This document shows, piece after piece, positions 41,983 through 50,040 of a DNA stretch of 64,000 bases (positions are counted from its first letter, which is position 1; each line of letters opens with the position of its first letter). The notes beneath the pieces were generated by a model. The model searched no databases, was not told where the DNA came from, and saw only the letters and a list, made by a program, of their open reading frames with translations. The translations under genes and the position numbers were made by a program. Source of the DNA: Dongia_A sp044226685 (GTDB taxonomy: Bacteria; Pseudomonadota; Alphaproteobacteria; Dongiales; Dongiaceae); assembly GCA_044226685.1 (NCBI GenBank), contig JBGAGP010000001.1, positions 62,001 to 126,000 of the forward strand. The letters run 5' to 3'.

Positions 41983-43323
41983 ATGGTGAAGACACTGCAC
42001 CCGCTCCTGCAGGCCTTCGAGCTGATGCTGCCGCGCTCGCTGCTCGGCCGCTCGATCATGATCATCGTCACACCCGTGGTGCTGCTCCAGGTCGTCTCCG
42101 CCTGGGTGTTCTATGACAGTCACTGGAACACGGTGACCAAGCGCCTGGCGCAGAGCGTCGCCGGCGACATCGCGGCGGCGATCCAGATGATGCCGCGGCC
42201 GATCACCGAGGACCGCACCAAGCGTGTCTTCACCGTCGCCCGCGACAGCATGAAGATCAGCCTGACCTTCAAGCCCGGCGACATCCTGCCCAACGATCCG
42301 ACCATCATGCGGCAGAACCTGGTGGACCGGCAGCTGACCGACGCGCTGGAGGCGCGGGTCGAGCGGCCCTTCATCATCGACAGCCGCTCGCTGCAGGACC
42401 AGGTCGAGATCCACGTCCAGCTGCCGGAAGGCGTGCTGCAGGTGGTCGTTGCGCGGCGGCGGCTGTTCTCCTCCACCACCTATGTCTTCTTCCTGTGGAT
42501 GCTGGGCACCTCTCTGGTGCTGCTCTCGATGGCCACCGTCTTCATGCGGCGCCAGGTGCGCCCGATCAAGCGCCTGGCCCAGGCCGCCGACGATTTCGGC
42601 AAGGGCCGCGACGTCGGCGATTTCGTCCTCGACGGCGCGGCGGAGGTCGAGGTGGCCGGCCGCGCCTTCAACCAGATGCGCGCCCGCATCCGGCGCCAGA
42701 TCCAGCAGCGCACCGAGATGCTGGCCGGCGTCAGCCACGATCTGCGCACGCCCCTCACCCGCATGAAGCTGCAGTTGGCGATGATGGGCCAGGCGCCGGC
42801 CATCGAGGACCTCAAGCGCGACGTCGGCGACATGGAGCGCATGGTCAACGCCTATCTGGCCTTCGCCCGCGGCGAGGGCACCGAGCAGCCGACCGAGGTC
42901 GATGTGGTCGCAGCGGTCAGCGACGTGGTCGCCGGCGCCCGGCGCGACGGCGCCCGCATCGGCTTCGCCACCGCCGAGCAGTCGCTGGTCGTGCCGCTGC
43001 GACGCGACGCCTTCCGCCGCGCCCTCACCAACATCGTCGCCAATGCCCAGCGCCATGCCGGGCGCATCGACGTGACCCTGAACCGCCGCCGCGGCCGGGT
43101 GGAGATCATGGTCGACGATGACGGGCCGGGCGTGCCGGCGGACCGGCGCGAGGACGTGTTCAAGCCGTTCTTCCGGCTCGACCCCTCGCGCAACACCGAG
43201 ACCGGCGGCGTCGGCCTCGGCCTCACCATCGCGCGCGACATCCTGCGCGGCCATGGCGGCGATCTCAGCCTTGCGGATTCCCCGCTCGGCGGTCTGCGCG
43301 CGCTGCTGCAGCTGCCAGTCTAG
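41983..43323 (+). CDS. EnvZ-type membrane sensor histidine kinase
   Basis: A 446-residue kinase. Membrane segment 1 is ~residues 25-46, a periplasmic region of ~115 residues follows, segment 2 is ~166-188, then HAMP ('RRQVRPIKRLAQAADDFGKG'), HisKA with 'LAGVSHDLRTPLTRMKLQL' and HATPase with 'ALTNIVANAQRHAG' (N), 'VDDDGPGVPADRRE' (G1), 'FFRLDPSRNTETGG' (F) and 'GVGLGLTIARDILRGHGG' (G2). It is cotranscribed with the PetR-like regulator. The signal is unknown; the periplasmic part has no obvious named domain. Confidence 0.92.
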   Translation: MVKTLHPLLQAFELMLPRSLLGRSIMIIVTPVVLLQVVSAWVFYDSHWNTVTKRLAQSVAGDIAAAIQMMPRPITEDRTKRVFTVARDSMKISLTFKPGDILPNDPTIMRQNLVDRQLTDALEARVERPFIIDSRSLQDQVEIHVQLPEGVLQVVVARRRLFSSTTYVFFLWMLGTSLVLLSMATVFMRRQVRPIKRLAQAADDFGKGRDVGDFVLDGAAEVEVAGRAFNQMRARIRRQIQQRTEMLAGVSHDLRTPLTRMKLQLAMMGQAPAIEDLKRDVGDMERMVNAYLAFARGEGTEQPTEVDVVAAVSDVVAGARRDGARIGFATAEQSLVVPLRRDAFRRALTNIVANAQRHAGRIDVTLNRRRGRVEIMVDDDGPGVPADRREDVFKPFFRLDPSRNTETGGVGLGLTIARDILRGHGGDLSLADSPLGGLRALLQLPV

Positions 43324-44084
43324 GCCAGCCCGATCAGCGAGACGTGGCGCCCGTAATCCGGCTCGCCGCGCAGCACGGAGCGGCGATAACTGAAGAACGT
43401 CTCGCGCTCGCCGCAGGTGTCGCGATGCGCCGCCTCGACGCCGGCCAGCTTCAGCGCCCTCAACTGCAGGACGACATAGGCCTCGATGTCGAACATGTGA
43501 TGGTCCGGTCGCGCCGCCGGGCGGAAAAGACCGTCATGCGCCGGGTCCTGCGCCAGGAACGGCGCCGGGAATTCCGCGCCGACCTCGTAGCTCGCGGCAC
43601 CGATGCAGGGGCCGACCGCCGCGCGGATCTGCGACGCCCGGGCGCCGAGATCGACCATCGCCCGGACCGTCGCCTGCAGCACGCCGGTGAGGGCACCGCG
43701 CCAGCCGGCATGGGCGGCGCCGATGATCCCGGCCTGCGGATCGGCGAACAGCACCGGCACGCAATCGGCGCTGAGCACGCCCAGCGCCAGGCCCTTCGTC
43801 CGCGTCACCATTGCATCGGCCCGCGGCCGCGCGTCATCCGCCCAGGCCTGCTCGACCACCGCCACGTCGGGCGAGTGGACCTGGTACGCGGTCAGCAATC
43901 GGCTGCCGCCCAGGCCGGCCATCTCCAGCGCCCGGTCGCGGTTGGCGCGCACACGTTGCGGGTCGTCGTTCGACCCGATGCCGCAATTGAGCGAGGTATA
44001 GATGCCCTCGCTGACGCCGCCATGGCGGGTCATGAATCCGTGCCGGATGCCGTCGAGGTCGCCGAGAATGCCGAGCGTGATCAT
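43320..44084 (-). CDS. pgeF: purine nucleoside phosphorylase / multicopper polyphenol oxidase-like YfiH family protein
   Basis: A 254-residue YfiH/PgeF (LACC1-like) protein: 'GFMTRHGGVSEGIYTSLNCG' at the N-terminus, 'HSPDVAVVEQ', 'GVLSADCVPVLFADPQAGII' with the zinc Cys, 'AAHAGWRGALTGVLQATV' with the zinc His and 'AAVGPCIGAASYEVG'. Family members cleave or phosphorolyse purine nucleosides and edit peptidoglycan precursors. The ATG overlaps the stop of the midA-like gene, and the lgt - midA - pgeF order is a conserved alphaproteobacterial set. Confidence 0.9.
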   Translation of the reverse strand: MITLGILGDLDGIRHGFMTRHGGVSEGIYTSLNCGIGSNDDPQRVRANRDRALEMAGLGGSRLLTAYQVHSPDVAVVEQAWADDARPRADAMVTRTKGLALGVLSADCVPVLFADPQAGIIGAAHAGWRGALTGVLQATVRAMVDLGARASQIRAAVGPCIGAASYEVGAEFPAPFLAQDPAHDGLFRPAARPDHHMFDIEAYVVLQLRALKLAGVEAAHRDTCGERETFFSYRRSVLRGEPDYGRHVSLIGLA

Positions 44085-45166
44085 GCGAAACCGGCCAGTT
44101 GGGGAAGATCGGGCGAGGCGAGCGCGAGCGCCTTGAACAAACTGCCCATTTGCGCCGGCGCGATCAAGCGGTGCAGGGCCGTGGCGATGGCGGCGCGATC
44201 CTCCGCCCCCGCCTTTTCCGCCAGCATCGCCGCGCGCTGCTCGATGCCGAGGGAGCGCAGGAAGGCGCCCTGCTCGACCGGCCCAAAGGCAGCTGCCCCC
44301 GCCTGGCGCGCCGCTTCGGCAAAGGCGGCGAAATCGACATGCGCGGTGAGATCGGCCTGGCCGGCATCGCGCAGCGGATCGGCGGGGCGATGGCCGCGCA
44401 GCGCCTGCAAGGAATCGCCGAGCCCGCTGCGCGCCGGCCCGTAGTCGAAAAACAAGGCGGCCCCCGGCGTGCGCGCCAGGCGTTCGCCCAGTTGCCTGGC
44501 CACGCCCAGGATTGCCGGCGACACTTCGGCGATGTCGCCCGGCCGCGCCCGCCGGTGCTCTGGGCGGAGCAGCGACAGGCTCTCCCCAGGCGCCGCGAGA
44601 ACCCAGGCGAGATGGTCGTCTACCACGCCCACCGCGCGCTCGCGCCAGCCTTCCTCGGTCATGACGAATTGATGCACCGGCAAGGCATCGAGAAACTCGT
44701 TGCCGAGGATGATGGCCGGGCCGGCCGGCAGGTCGGCAAGCTTGTCGTGCCAGGTGGGCCGGAAGGCGCCGAGCTGCTCCGCCTGCACGGCGCGCAAGGG
44801 GGCGCTGATCTCGACCAGCTGCAGGCGCATCGCCCGGCCGAATTCCGGCCGCACCCGGGCGGCGCGCAAGGCATCGGCCATCAGCGTGCCGCGCCCCGGC
44901 CCCAGCTCGACCAGCAGGAAGGGCTCCGGTTGGCCCAGGCGCTCCCAGGTGTCGATGCACCACAGGCCGACAAGCTCGCCGAACATCTGGCTGATCTCCG
45001 GCGCGGTGACGAAGTCGCCCCGGGCGCCCAGCGGATCGCGCGTCGCGTAATAGCCGAGGCCGGGTTCCGCCAGCGCCAGCTGCATGAATTCCGCGACATC
45101 GCGCGGCCCGCGCGCCGCGACGCGGCGTTTGATGAGGTCAAGCAATGACGCGGGAACGTCTGCCAA
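44081..45166 (-). CDS. SAM-dependent methyltransferase, MidA/NDUFAF7 family
   Basis: A 361-residue protein of the MidA/NDUFAF7 (DUF185) family: 'FMQLALAEPGLGYYATRDPL', 'GDFVTAPEISQMFGELVGLW' and the SAM loop 'LLVELGPGRGTLMADALRAA'. The mitochondrial homologue dimethylates an Arg in complex I subunit NDUFS2; bacterial members are presumed arginine methyltransferases. No catalytic hallmark is missing. Located between lgt (39 bases upstream) and pgeF (overlap). Complex I target in this organism is inference. Confidence 0.9.
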   Translation of the reverse strand: MADVPASLLDLIKRRVAARGPRDVAEFMQLALAEPGLGYYATRDPLGARGDFVTAPEISQMFGELVGLWCIDTWERLGQPEPFLLVELGPGRGTLMADALRAARVRPEFGRAMRLQLVEISAPLRAVQAEQLGAFRPTWHDKLADLPAGPAIILGNEFLDALPVHQFVMTEEGWRERAVGVVDDHLAWVLAAPGESLSLLRPEHRRARPGDIAEVSPAILGVARQLGERLARTPGAALFFDYGPARSGLGDSLQALRGHRPADPLRDAGQADLTAHVDFAAFAEAARQAGAAAFGPVEQGAFLRSLGIEQRAAMLAEKAGAEDRAAIATALHRLIAPAQMGSLFKALALASPDLPQLAGFA

Positions 45167-45205
45167 CTGCCCTGGCCTAGCGCGTGATCGTCTTGCCGGC
45201 GCCGG

Positions 45206-45988
45206 TCACGCCGCCGCCTTCGGCTTGCGCAGCGCCAGGTAGAGGCCGAGGGCGAACATCGGCACGCTCAGGATCTGGCCCCAGGTGACGAAGTTGAAGC
45301 TGCCCAGGTCCACTTCCGGCTCGCGGAAGATCTCGCCGACCGAGCGCGCCACCGCATAGCCCATCAGGAACAGGCCGGTCATCATGCCGGGCCGCGCGCG
45401 CACCGCCGGGTTGCGGCCGGCGACATGCAGGAACGCGAATAGCAAGATGCCCTCCAGCGCCGCCTGGTAGAGCTGGCTCGGATGGCGCGGCAGGTTGTCG
45501 GCATGCGGGAACACCATCGCCCAGGGCACGTTGCTCGGCCGGCCCCACAATTCGCCATTGATGAAATTGGCGACACGGCCGAGGAACAGCCCGATCGGCG
45601 TCGCCGGCGCCACCACATCCGACACCCACCACAGGCTCAGCTTCTGGTTCCGCGCATAGAGAAAGATCGCCAGCACCACGCCGAGGAAGCCGCCGTGGAA
45701 GGCCATGCCGCCCTCCCAGATCTTCAGGATCTCCAGCGGGTGGGCGAAGTAGTAGCCGGGCTGCCACAGCAGGACCTGGCCGAGACGGCCGCCCAGAATG
45801 ATGCCCATGGTCGCCCAGAACATCAGGTCGTCCAGCTGATTGCGGCTGACATGGGCCGGCGGCTGCTTCGCGTACCAGATGCAGTAGCGCCACGCGAGCA
45901 GGATGCCGGCGATATAGGACAGCGCGTACCAGCGGATGGCGATGGGCCCGATCTGCAGGGCGACCGGATCGAAATCGGGAAAGACCAT
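45206..45988 (-). CDS. lgt: prolipoprotein diacylglyceryl transferase
   Basis: A 260-residue inner-membrane enzyme that transfers diacylglyceryl from phosphatidylglycerol to the lipobox Cys of prolipoproteins. Motifs: 'IRWYALSYIAGILLAWRYCI', 'GIILGGRLGQVLLWQPGYYF', 'EGGMAFHGGFLGVVLAIFLY' (essential His) and 'GLFLGRVANFINGELWGRP' (the Lgt signature with N and E). Seven membrane segments. Start 45988 (MVFPDFDPVALQIG). Divergent from the ubiK-like gene with a 155-base gap. Confidence 0.96.
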   Translation of the reverse strand: MVFPDFDPVALQIGPIAIRWYALSYIAGILLAWRYCIWYAKQPPAHVSRNQLDDLMFWATMGIILGGRLGQVLLWQPGYYFAHPLEILKIWEGGMAFHGGFLGVVLAIFLYARNQKLSLWWVSDVVAPATPIGLFLGRVANFINGELWGRPSNVPWAMVFPHADNLPRHPSQLYQAALEGILLFAFLHVAGRNPAVRARPGMMTGLFLMGYAVARSVGEIFREPEVDLGSFNFVTWGQILSVPMFALGLYLALRKPKAAA

Positions 45989-46143
45989 GGGACAAGGACC
46001 GGTGCGTTGGATCGGCGCGTTGGATCAGTGCTGGCCGATGGACGCCGGCCGCGTCCGGGTTATAAGGTGCGCCCATGACAGCTTCAAGCCGGCCCCGGGA
46101 AGAGGCCCGGAATTGAAGAGGTTGGAGAATCAAGAGGTTCAGC

Positions 46144-46452
46144 ATGCAGACCGACAACCGCTTCCTCGACGACCTGGCCAAGGTGGCCAATGGCGCGCTG
46201 GGCTCGATGAGCGGCGTGAAGCACGAGGTCGAGATGCGGCTGCAGCAGCAGCTGGAGCGGCTGCTGGGGCGGATGAACCTGGTGTCGCGCGACGAGTTCG
46301 AGGCGATGAAGGCAGTGGCCCAGGCCGCGCGCGAGGCGCAGATCCGGCTCGAGGCGCGCGTGCAGGCGCTCGAATCGCGGCTTGCCCAGGACGGCGGCGC
46401 CCCCGCGCGAGCCACGCAAGACGCTGAAGACTCCGATTCTGGGACCCGTTAG
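46144..46452 (+). CDS. UbiK/BMFP-family accessory factor
   Basis: A 102-residue helical protein: 'RFLDDLAKVANGALGSMSGV' is an amphipathic segment and 'MNLVSRDEFEAMKAVAQAAR' plus 'IRLEARVQALESRL' form a C-terminal coiled coil, the UbiK (YqiC/BMFP) pattern. UbiK trimers assist aerobic ubiquinone biosynthesis and bind membranes. Length is typical with an acidic disordered tail. Position opposite lgt is conserved in alphaproteobacteria. The last codons already contain two GANTC sites of the cluster described below. Confidence 0.85.
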   Translation: MQTDNRFLDDLAKVANGALGSMSGVKHEVEMRLQQQLERLLGRMNLVSRDEFEAMKAVAQAAREAQIRLEARVQALESRLAQDGGAPARATQDAEDSDSGTR

Positions 46453-46643
46453 GTCGATTCCTTCGACTCTGACTCGAAACTTCCTTAATTCACCGCTTGC
46501 ACGAGAGTCGCAAATTTGCGACTCTATTGCTTGTGGGGATTCACTGTTCTGTCATCTAGTCCTGGGGGTCTGGCCCCACCTTGCGGGCCTCCGGGGGCCG
46601 ACGCATGGAGGGCGCTAGTAATGGGCTTGCTCCGAGTTGAGTC
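46429..46643. promoter_or_regulatory. dense cluster of nine GANTC sites with a 22-bp perfect palindrome upstream of ybjN-like gene
   Basis: GANTC occurs at 46429, 46435, 46456, 46465, 46471, 46505, 46520, 46538 and 46639. Two of them are the arms of AGAGTCGCAAATTTGCGACTCT (46504-46525), fully self-complementary. GANTC is the CcrM methylation site of alphaproteobacteria. At this base composition fewer than one site would be expected in 215 bases. The palindrome lies ~96 bases before the ATG at 46621, so it may be an operator controlled by methylation or simply a dimer site containing GANTC. Confidence 0.6.
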
Positions 46644-47124
46644 GACCCAGACCCGTCCAAATCCCATCGACATGCTGGAAGAGCTGGTGTCCGTCAATGA
46701 ATGGCGGCACGAGCGGTCCGGCGATGAGGAAATGGTGGTCGAGTTCCGGGGTCAGTGGTGCGAATACCGCATGTTCTTCGTCTGGCAGGAGGATTTGGGG
46801 GCCCTGTATTTCTCGTGCCTGCTCGATATGAAAATCCCGGCCGGTAAGCGCCCGCCGGTTGCCGAGTTGCTGTCGATGATCAACGAGCGCCTCTGGCTCG
46901 GGCACTTCGACCTGTGCACCGAGGAGATGGCGCCGATGTACCGCCACACCGTGCTGTTGCGCGGCACCAGCGGCATCGTCGCCGAGCAGTTGGAAGACCT
47001 GCTCGAGACCGCGATCGGGGAATGCGAGCGTTTCTACCCGGCCTTTCAATTCACCCTCTGGGGCGGTAAGAAGCCCCAGGAGGCGATGGAAGCCGCCATG
47101 CTGGAGACGGTCGGAGAGGCCTGA
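46621..47124 (+). CDS. YbjN-domain protein
   Basis: A 167-residue YbjN-type protein, probably cytoplasmic: 'NPIDMLEELVSVNEWRHERS', 'FRGQWCEYRMFFVWQEDLGA', 'LYFSCLLDMKIPAGKRP' and 'LLSMINERLWLGHFDLC' follow the family fold (similar to type III secretion chaperones). YbjN proteins are small regulators or chaperones with no agreed activity; members in alphaproteobacteria commonly precede proC, as here (8-base gap). Start 46621 is preceded by GGAGGG; a longer in-frame extension would run through the GANTC cluster and is rejected. It is probably cotranscribed with proC and the ybaK-like gene. Confidence 0.82.
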   Translation: MGLLRVESTQTRPNPIDMLEELVSVNEWRHERSGDEEMVVEFRGQWCEYRMFFVWQEDLGALYFSCLLDMKIPAGKRPPVAELLSMINERLWLGHFDLCTEEMAPMYRHTVLLRGTSGIVAEQLEDLLETAIGECERFYPAFQFTLWGGKKPQEAMEAAMLETVGEA

Positions 47125-47132
47125 TCTGACGG

Positions 47133-47972
47133 ATGACCCAAGCTAGGATCGTCTTGCCGGGCCCGCTGGTTCTGGTGGGCTGCGGCAAGATGGGGGGTGC
47201 GTTGCTGCGCGGCTGGCTCGCGCGCGGCGTGCCCGGGAAAGACGTGTTCGTCATCGACCCCGCCCCGCGTGACCTGGAGGATATCCAGGCGCGCGGCGTG
47301 ACGGTGGTGACCGCGTTTGCCAAGCTCCCCTCGGGGCTCCGGCCCGGAATCATTCTGCTTGCGATCAAGCCGCAATTCATGGACGAGGCCCTGCCCGACT
47401 ACCGGCGCTTCGCCGACCAGGGCGCGGTGTTCCTGTCCATCGCCGCCGGCAAGACCGTCGCCTATCTCAAGGAGAAGCTGGGTCCGAAGGCGGTGGTGAT
47501 CCGCTCCATGCCGAATACCCCGGCCGCCGTCGGCCGCGGCATGTCGGTCCTGCTGCGCGATCCCAAGGTGCCGGTGGCGACCCAGGAATTGTGCGGCCAG
47601 TTGCTTTCCGCCGTGGGCGAGATCGGCTGGATCGACCAGGAAGACCAGATCAACGCCGTCACCGCGGTTTCCGGCGGCGGCCCGGCCTATGTGTTCCTGC
47701 TGATCGAGTGCCTGGCCGAAGCGGCGCGGCAGATGGGCCTGCCGGAAGACCTCTGCATGAAACTGGCGCGCCAGACGGTGACGGGGTCCGGCGAGCTCGC
47801 CCATCTCTCCACGGAAAGCGCCACCAAGCTGCGCGAGGCGGTGATGAGCCCGAAGGGCACCACCCTCGAAGCGATCAAGGTGCTGATGGCGCCGGACGGG
47901 CTGCAGCCGCTGATGAACAAGGCCATCGCCGCCGCCACCAATCGCGGCCGCGAGATCGCCGAAGGCCGCTGA
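47133..47972 (+). CDS. proC: pyrroline-5-carboxylate reductase
   Basis: A 279-residue NAD(P)H-dependent enzyme making the last step of proline synthesis. N-terminal Rossmann loop 'VLVGCGKMGGALLRGWLARG', 'ILLAIKPQFMDEALPDY', 'VIRSMPNTPAAVGRGMSVLL' (substrate Asn/Pro block) and the C-terminal 'ITAVSGGGPAYVFLLIECLA' and 'EAVMSPKGTTLEAIKVL' (family signature SPGGTT as SPKGTT). Middle of a plus-strand run ybjN-like / proC / ybaK-like with gaps of 8 and 4 bases. Confidence 0.95.
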   Translation: MTQARIVLPGPLVLVGCGKMGGALLRGWLARGVPGKDVFVIDPAPRDLEDIQARGVTVVTAFAKLPSGLRPGIILLAIKPQFMDEALPDYRRFADQGAVFLSIAAGKTVAYLKEKLGPKAVVIRSMPNTPAAVGRGMSVLLRDPKVPVATQELCGQLLSAVGEIGWIDQEDQINAVTAVSGGGPAYVFLLIECLAEAARQMGLPEDLCMKLARQTVTGSGELAHLSTESATKLREAVMSPKGTTLEAIKVLMAPDGLQPLMNKAIAAATNRGREIAEGR

Positions 47973-47976
47973 GCCG

Positions 47977-48459
47977 ATGGGCGAGCCGGCACCAAAAGGC
48001 AGCGTGGCCCGGGTGCGCGAGGCGCTGGCCGGCTTCGGCCTCGCCGCCGAGATCAAGGAATTCGACGCTTCCACCCGCACCTCGGCCGAAGCCGCCGCGG
48101 CCATCGGCTGCGACGTGGCGCAGATCGCCAAGTCGCTGGTCTTCCGCGCCAAATCCGCCAACCGCCCGGTTCTGGTCATCGCCAGCGGCAGCAACCGGGT
48201 GGACGAGAAAAAGCTGGAGGCCGAGCTCGGCGACAAGATCGGCCGGGCCGATCCGGATTTCGTCCGCGCCGCCACCGGTTTCGCCATCGGCGGCGTGGCA
48301 CCGGTGGGACATACCGGTCCCGTCCAGGTCTTCATCGATGCCGACCTGCGACAATACCCGGAGATCTGGGCCGCCGCCGGGTCGTCCAATGCCGTGTTCC
48401 GCCTGACCCCGGCGGATCTGGAGCGGATCACCGGCGGCCGGGTTATTGCCGTGAAATAG
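47977..48459 (+). CDS. YbaK/ProX-type aminoacyl-tRNA deacylase
   Basis: A 160-residue INS-domain protein of the YbaK/EbsC family that hydrolyses misacylated tRNA such as Cys-tRNA(Pro) or Ala-tRNA(Pro). 'RTSAEAAAAIGCDVAQIAKS' and 'KSLVFRAKSANRPVLVIASG' (catalytic Lys region), 'GFAIGGVAPVGH' (GxxPG-like loop) and 'VFIDADLRQYPEIWAAAGSS' match the family. It lies 4 bases after proC, so a proline-related editing role and joint expression are attractive but inferred. Confidence 0.9.
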   Translation: MGEPAPKGSVARVREALAGFGLAAEIKEFDASTRTSAEAAAAIGCDVAQIAKSLVFRAKSANRPVLVIASGSNRVDEKKLEAELGDKIGRADPDFVRAATGFAIGGVAPVGHTGPVQVFIDADLRQYPEIWAAAGSSNAVFRLTPADLERITGGRVIAVK

Positions 48460-48553
48460 CCGCGCAATCGGCCCGGGCCCGCCCGGGGTGCTTGCCTGGC
48501 CGGCAATCCAACGCCACATTTCACCCGTACACAGAGCGGAGATGGAGCAGCTC

Positions 48554-49222
48554 ATGGCCAAGTCCGCGCGTAGACCTTCCGCCAAATCGGCCAGGACCCG
48601 CAAAGGCGCCGACGCGAGGCCGAGTGGCGCCAAGCCGGCCGAAGCCAGGCAGACCGATGCCAGGGCGGCCTTGCGCGAATCGCTCCTGCGGCTGGTGGCC
48701 GCCGGCGGCTGGCGCGACCTCTCCTATGCCGAGATCGCCAAGGATGCGGGGCTCAGCCTGGCCGAGGCCTACCAGGCCTATCCCTCCAAGACGGCGATCC
48801 TGACCGGCATCGGCCGGGACATCGATTCCCGCATCTTCGCCAGCCTGGAGGAAGACCCGCTGGACGGCTCAGCCAAGGACCGGCTGTTCGACCTCCTGAT
48901 GCGGCGTTTCGACGCCCTGAACGAGAACCGCGCCGCCTTCTCCGCGCTGGCCTGGGAGCTGCCCCGCACCCCGGGCGACGGGCTGGCCCTGCTCTGCCAG
49001 CTGGGCTGCTCCCTGGGCCATATGCTGGAGGCCGCCGGAATCTCCACCGCCGGGCTGCGCGGCGCCTTGCGGATCAAGGGCCTGGGCGCCATCTACGCGG
49101 CGGGCCTCAGGGCCTGGTTCAAGGATGATAGTCCCGATCTGGCCAAGACCATGGCCGAGTTGGACAAGCGTCTGGGGCAGGTCGAACGCTGGCTCGATAT
49201 GACGCGGCGCAGAACCGCCTAA
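48554..49222 (+). CDS. TetR-family-like transcriptional regulator with basic N-terminal tail
   Basis: A 222-residue protein: a Lys/Arg/Ala-rich tail of ~40 residues, then a TetR-type helix-turn-helix ('ALRESLLRLVAAGGWRDLSY', 'AEIAKDAGLSLAEAYQAYPS', 'KTAILTGIGRDID'), then an all-helical C-terminal domain with 'RLFDLLMRRFDALNENRAAF' reminiscent of COQ9/TetR relatives. ATG at 48554 has GGAGCAG close by; 48542 is an alternative. The basic tail resembles those of regulators encoded near phasins, and the next gene is a phasin. Target unknown. Confidence 0.78.
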   Translation: MAKSARRPSAKSARTRKGADARPSGAKPAEARQTDARAALRESLLRLVAAGGWRDLSYAEIAKDAGLSLAEAYQAYPSKTAILTGIGRDIDSRIFASLEEDPLDGSAKDRLFDLLMRRFDALNENRAAFSALAWELPRTPGDGLALLCQLGCSLGHMLEAAGISTAGLRGALRIKGLGAIYAAGLRAWFKDDSPDLAKTMAELDKRLGQVERWLDMTRRRTA

Positions 49223-49255
49223 TTGTGTGATTAATATAGATTAATTTCAGATATT

Positions 49256-49306
49256 TTGCACTGCAACAAAAAACCGCTTGACGTTCCTGTTGCACTGCAC
49301 CATATA
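49256..49306 (+). promoter_or_regulatory. phasin promoter with two TTGCACTGCA operator repeats (PhaR-type)
   Basis: TTGACG (49278-49283), 17-base spacer and CATATA (49301-49306) form a good sigma-70 promoter. TTGCACTGCA occurs twice, at 49256-49265 and 49290-49299, the second between -35 and -10. Each contains TGC-N3-GCA, the half-site pattern reported for the PHA repressor PhaR. PhaR bound here would block the phasin gene until PHA granules titrate it. Confidence 0.65.
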
Positions 49307-49384
49307 GGCTTCAGATCACTTCGATGGCCCGGGACGGGGCGCATCGAATTAGCCGCAGCAAAACGCCTTTTGAGGAGATCAGAG

Positions 49385-49873
49385 ATGGCCAAGACCCAGA
49401 CCGTCGAGACCGAGTTCGCCAAGGTTCCCGACTTCACCCAGATGCAGGCCGAGTTCAGCAAGTGGGCCGGCGACTTCAGCAAGTATTTCGTCAACGGCAA
49501 GATGCCGAACTTCGACCTCGACTCCGTGTTCGCGCTCCAGCGCAAGAACGTCGAGGCCTTCACCGCCGCCAACCAGGTCGCGTTCGATGGCGTCAAGGCC
49601 GTTGCCCAGCGCCAGGCTGAGCTGGCCCGCAAGGCCTTCGAGGAGTTCGGTAAGGTCGCCAAGGAAATGACCGCCGCCGGCACCCCGGAAGACAAGTTCG
49701 CCAAGCAGGCCGACCTCGCGAAGGCCGCCTTCGAGGACGCGCTGGTCAACATCCGTGAGACCGTCGACACCCTGCAGAAGTCGCAGACCGAGGCGGTGGA
49801 CGTGCTCTCCAAGCGCGTCGTCGCCAACATCGACGAGATCAAGTCGGCCGTTGCCAAGGTCGTGAAGAAGTAA
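49385..49873 (+). CDS. phasin family protein
   Basis: A 162-residue, mostly helical, charge-alternating protein with the phasin_2 pattern: 'FDLDSVFALQRKNVEAFTAA' and 'NQVAFDGVKAVAQRQAEL', then Lys/Ala-rich amphipathic helices to the end (AKVVKK). Phasins coat polyhydroxyalkanoate granules. GAGGAG sits 9 bases before the ATG at 49385. A promoter with PhaR-type repeats lies ahead and a strong intrinsic terminator follows, so it is a monocistronic, probably highly expressed gene. Confidence 0.9.
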   Translation: MAKTQTVETEFAKVPDFTQMQAEFSKWAGDFSKYFVNGKMPNFDLDSVFALQRKNVEAFTAANQVAFDGVKAVAQRQAELARKAFEEFGKVAKEMTAAGTPEDKFAKQADLAKAAFEDALVNIRETVDTLQKSQTEAVDVLSKRVVANIDEIKSAVAKVVKK

Positions 49874-49969
49874 ATCGGCCGGTTCCGACCGGCCCGCGTT
49901 TGGGCCGGTCAAACGGCCCAAGACAGAGGGTCCGCACCCTCCCCCAATCGCGCGGACCTTCCTGAAGTG

Positions 49970-50006
49970 ACCGCCCGCTGCATCCCCCCGCAGCGGGCGG
50001 TTTTTC
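49970..50006 (+). terminator. intrinsic terminator downstream of the phasin gene
   Basis: ACCGCCCGCTGC (49970-49981) pairs perfectly with GCAGCGGGCGGT (49990-50001) around an 8-base loop and runs into TTTTTC. It is 97 bases after the phasin stop. The 350-base gap 49874-50223 holds this hairpin, a weaker GGGCCGGT repeat (49880-49920) and the repeat pair at 50041-50150; no gene is seen. Confidence 0.9.
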
Positions 50007-50040
50007 TTTGGATGACGTATTGGAGGAGCTCCGGTGATCC

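Noticed and set aside
41206..43254. A 682-codon minus-strand frame opposite the petR-like and kinase genes
   Set aside because: His/Asp/Gln-rich composition typical of the complement of GC-rich genes; the plus strand has complete two-component motifs.
46429..46643. Replication origin suggested by GANTC density and palindrome
   Set aside because: No DnaA-box array, AT-rich unwinding region or usual origin neighbours (dnaA, parAB, hemE); the site fits a promoter region better.
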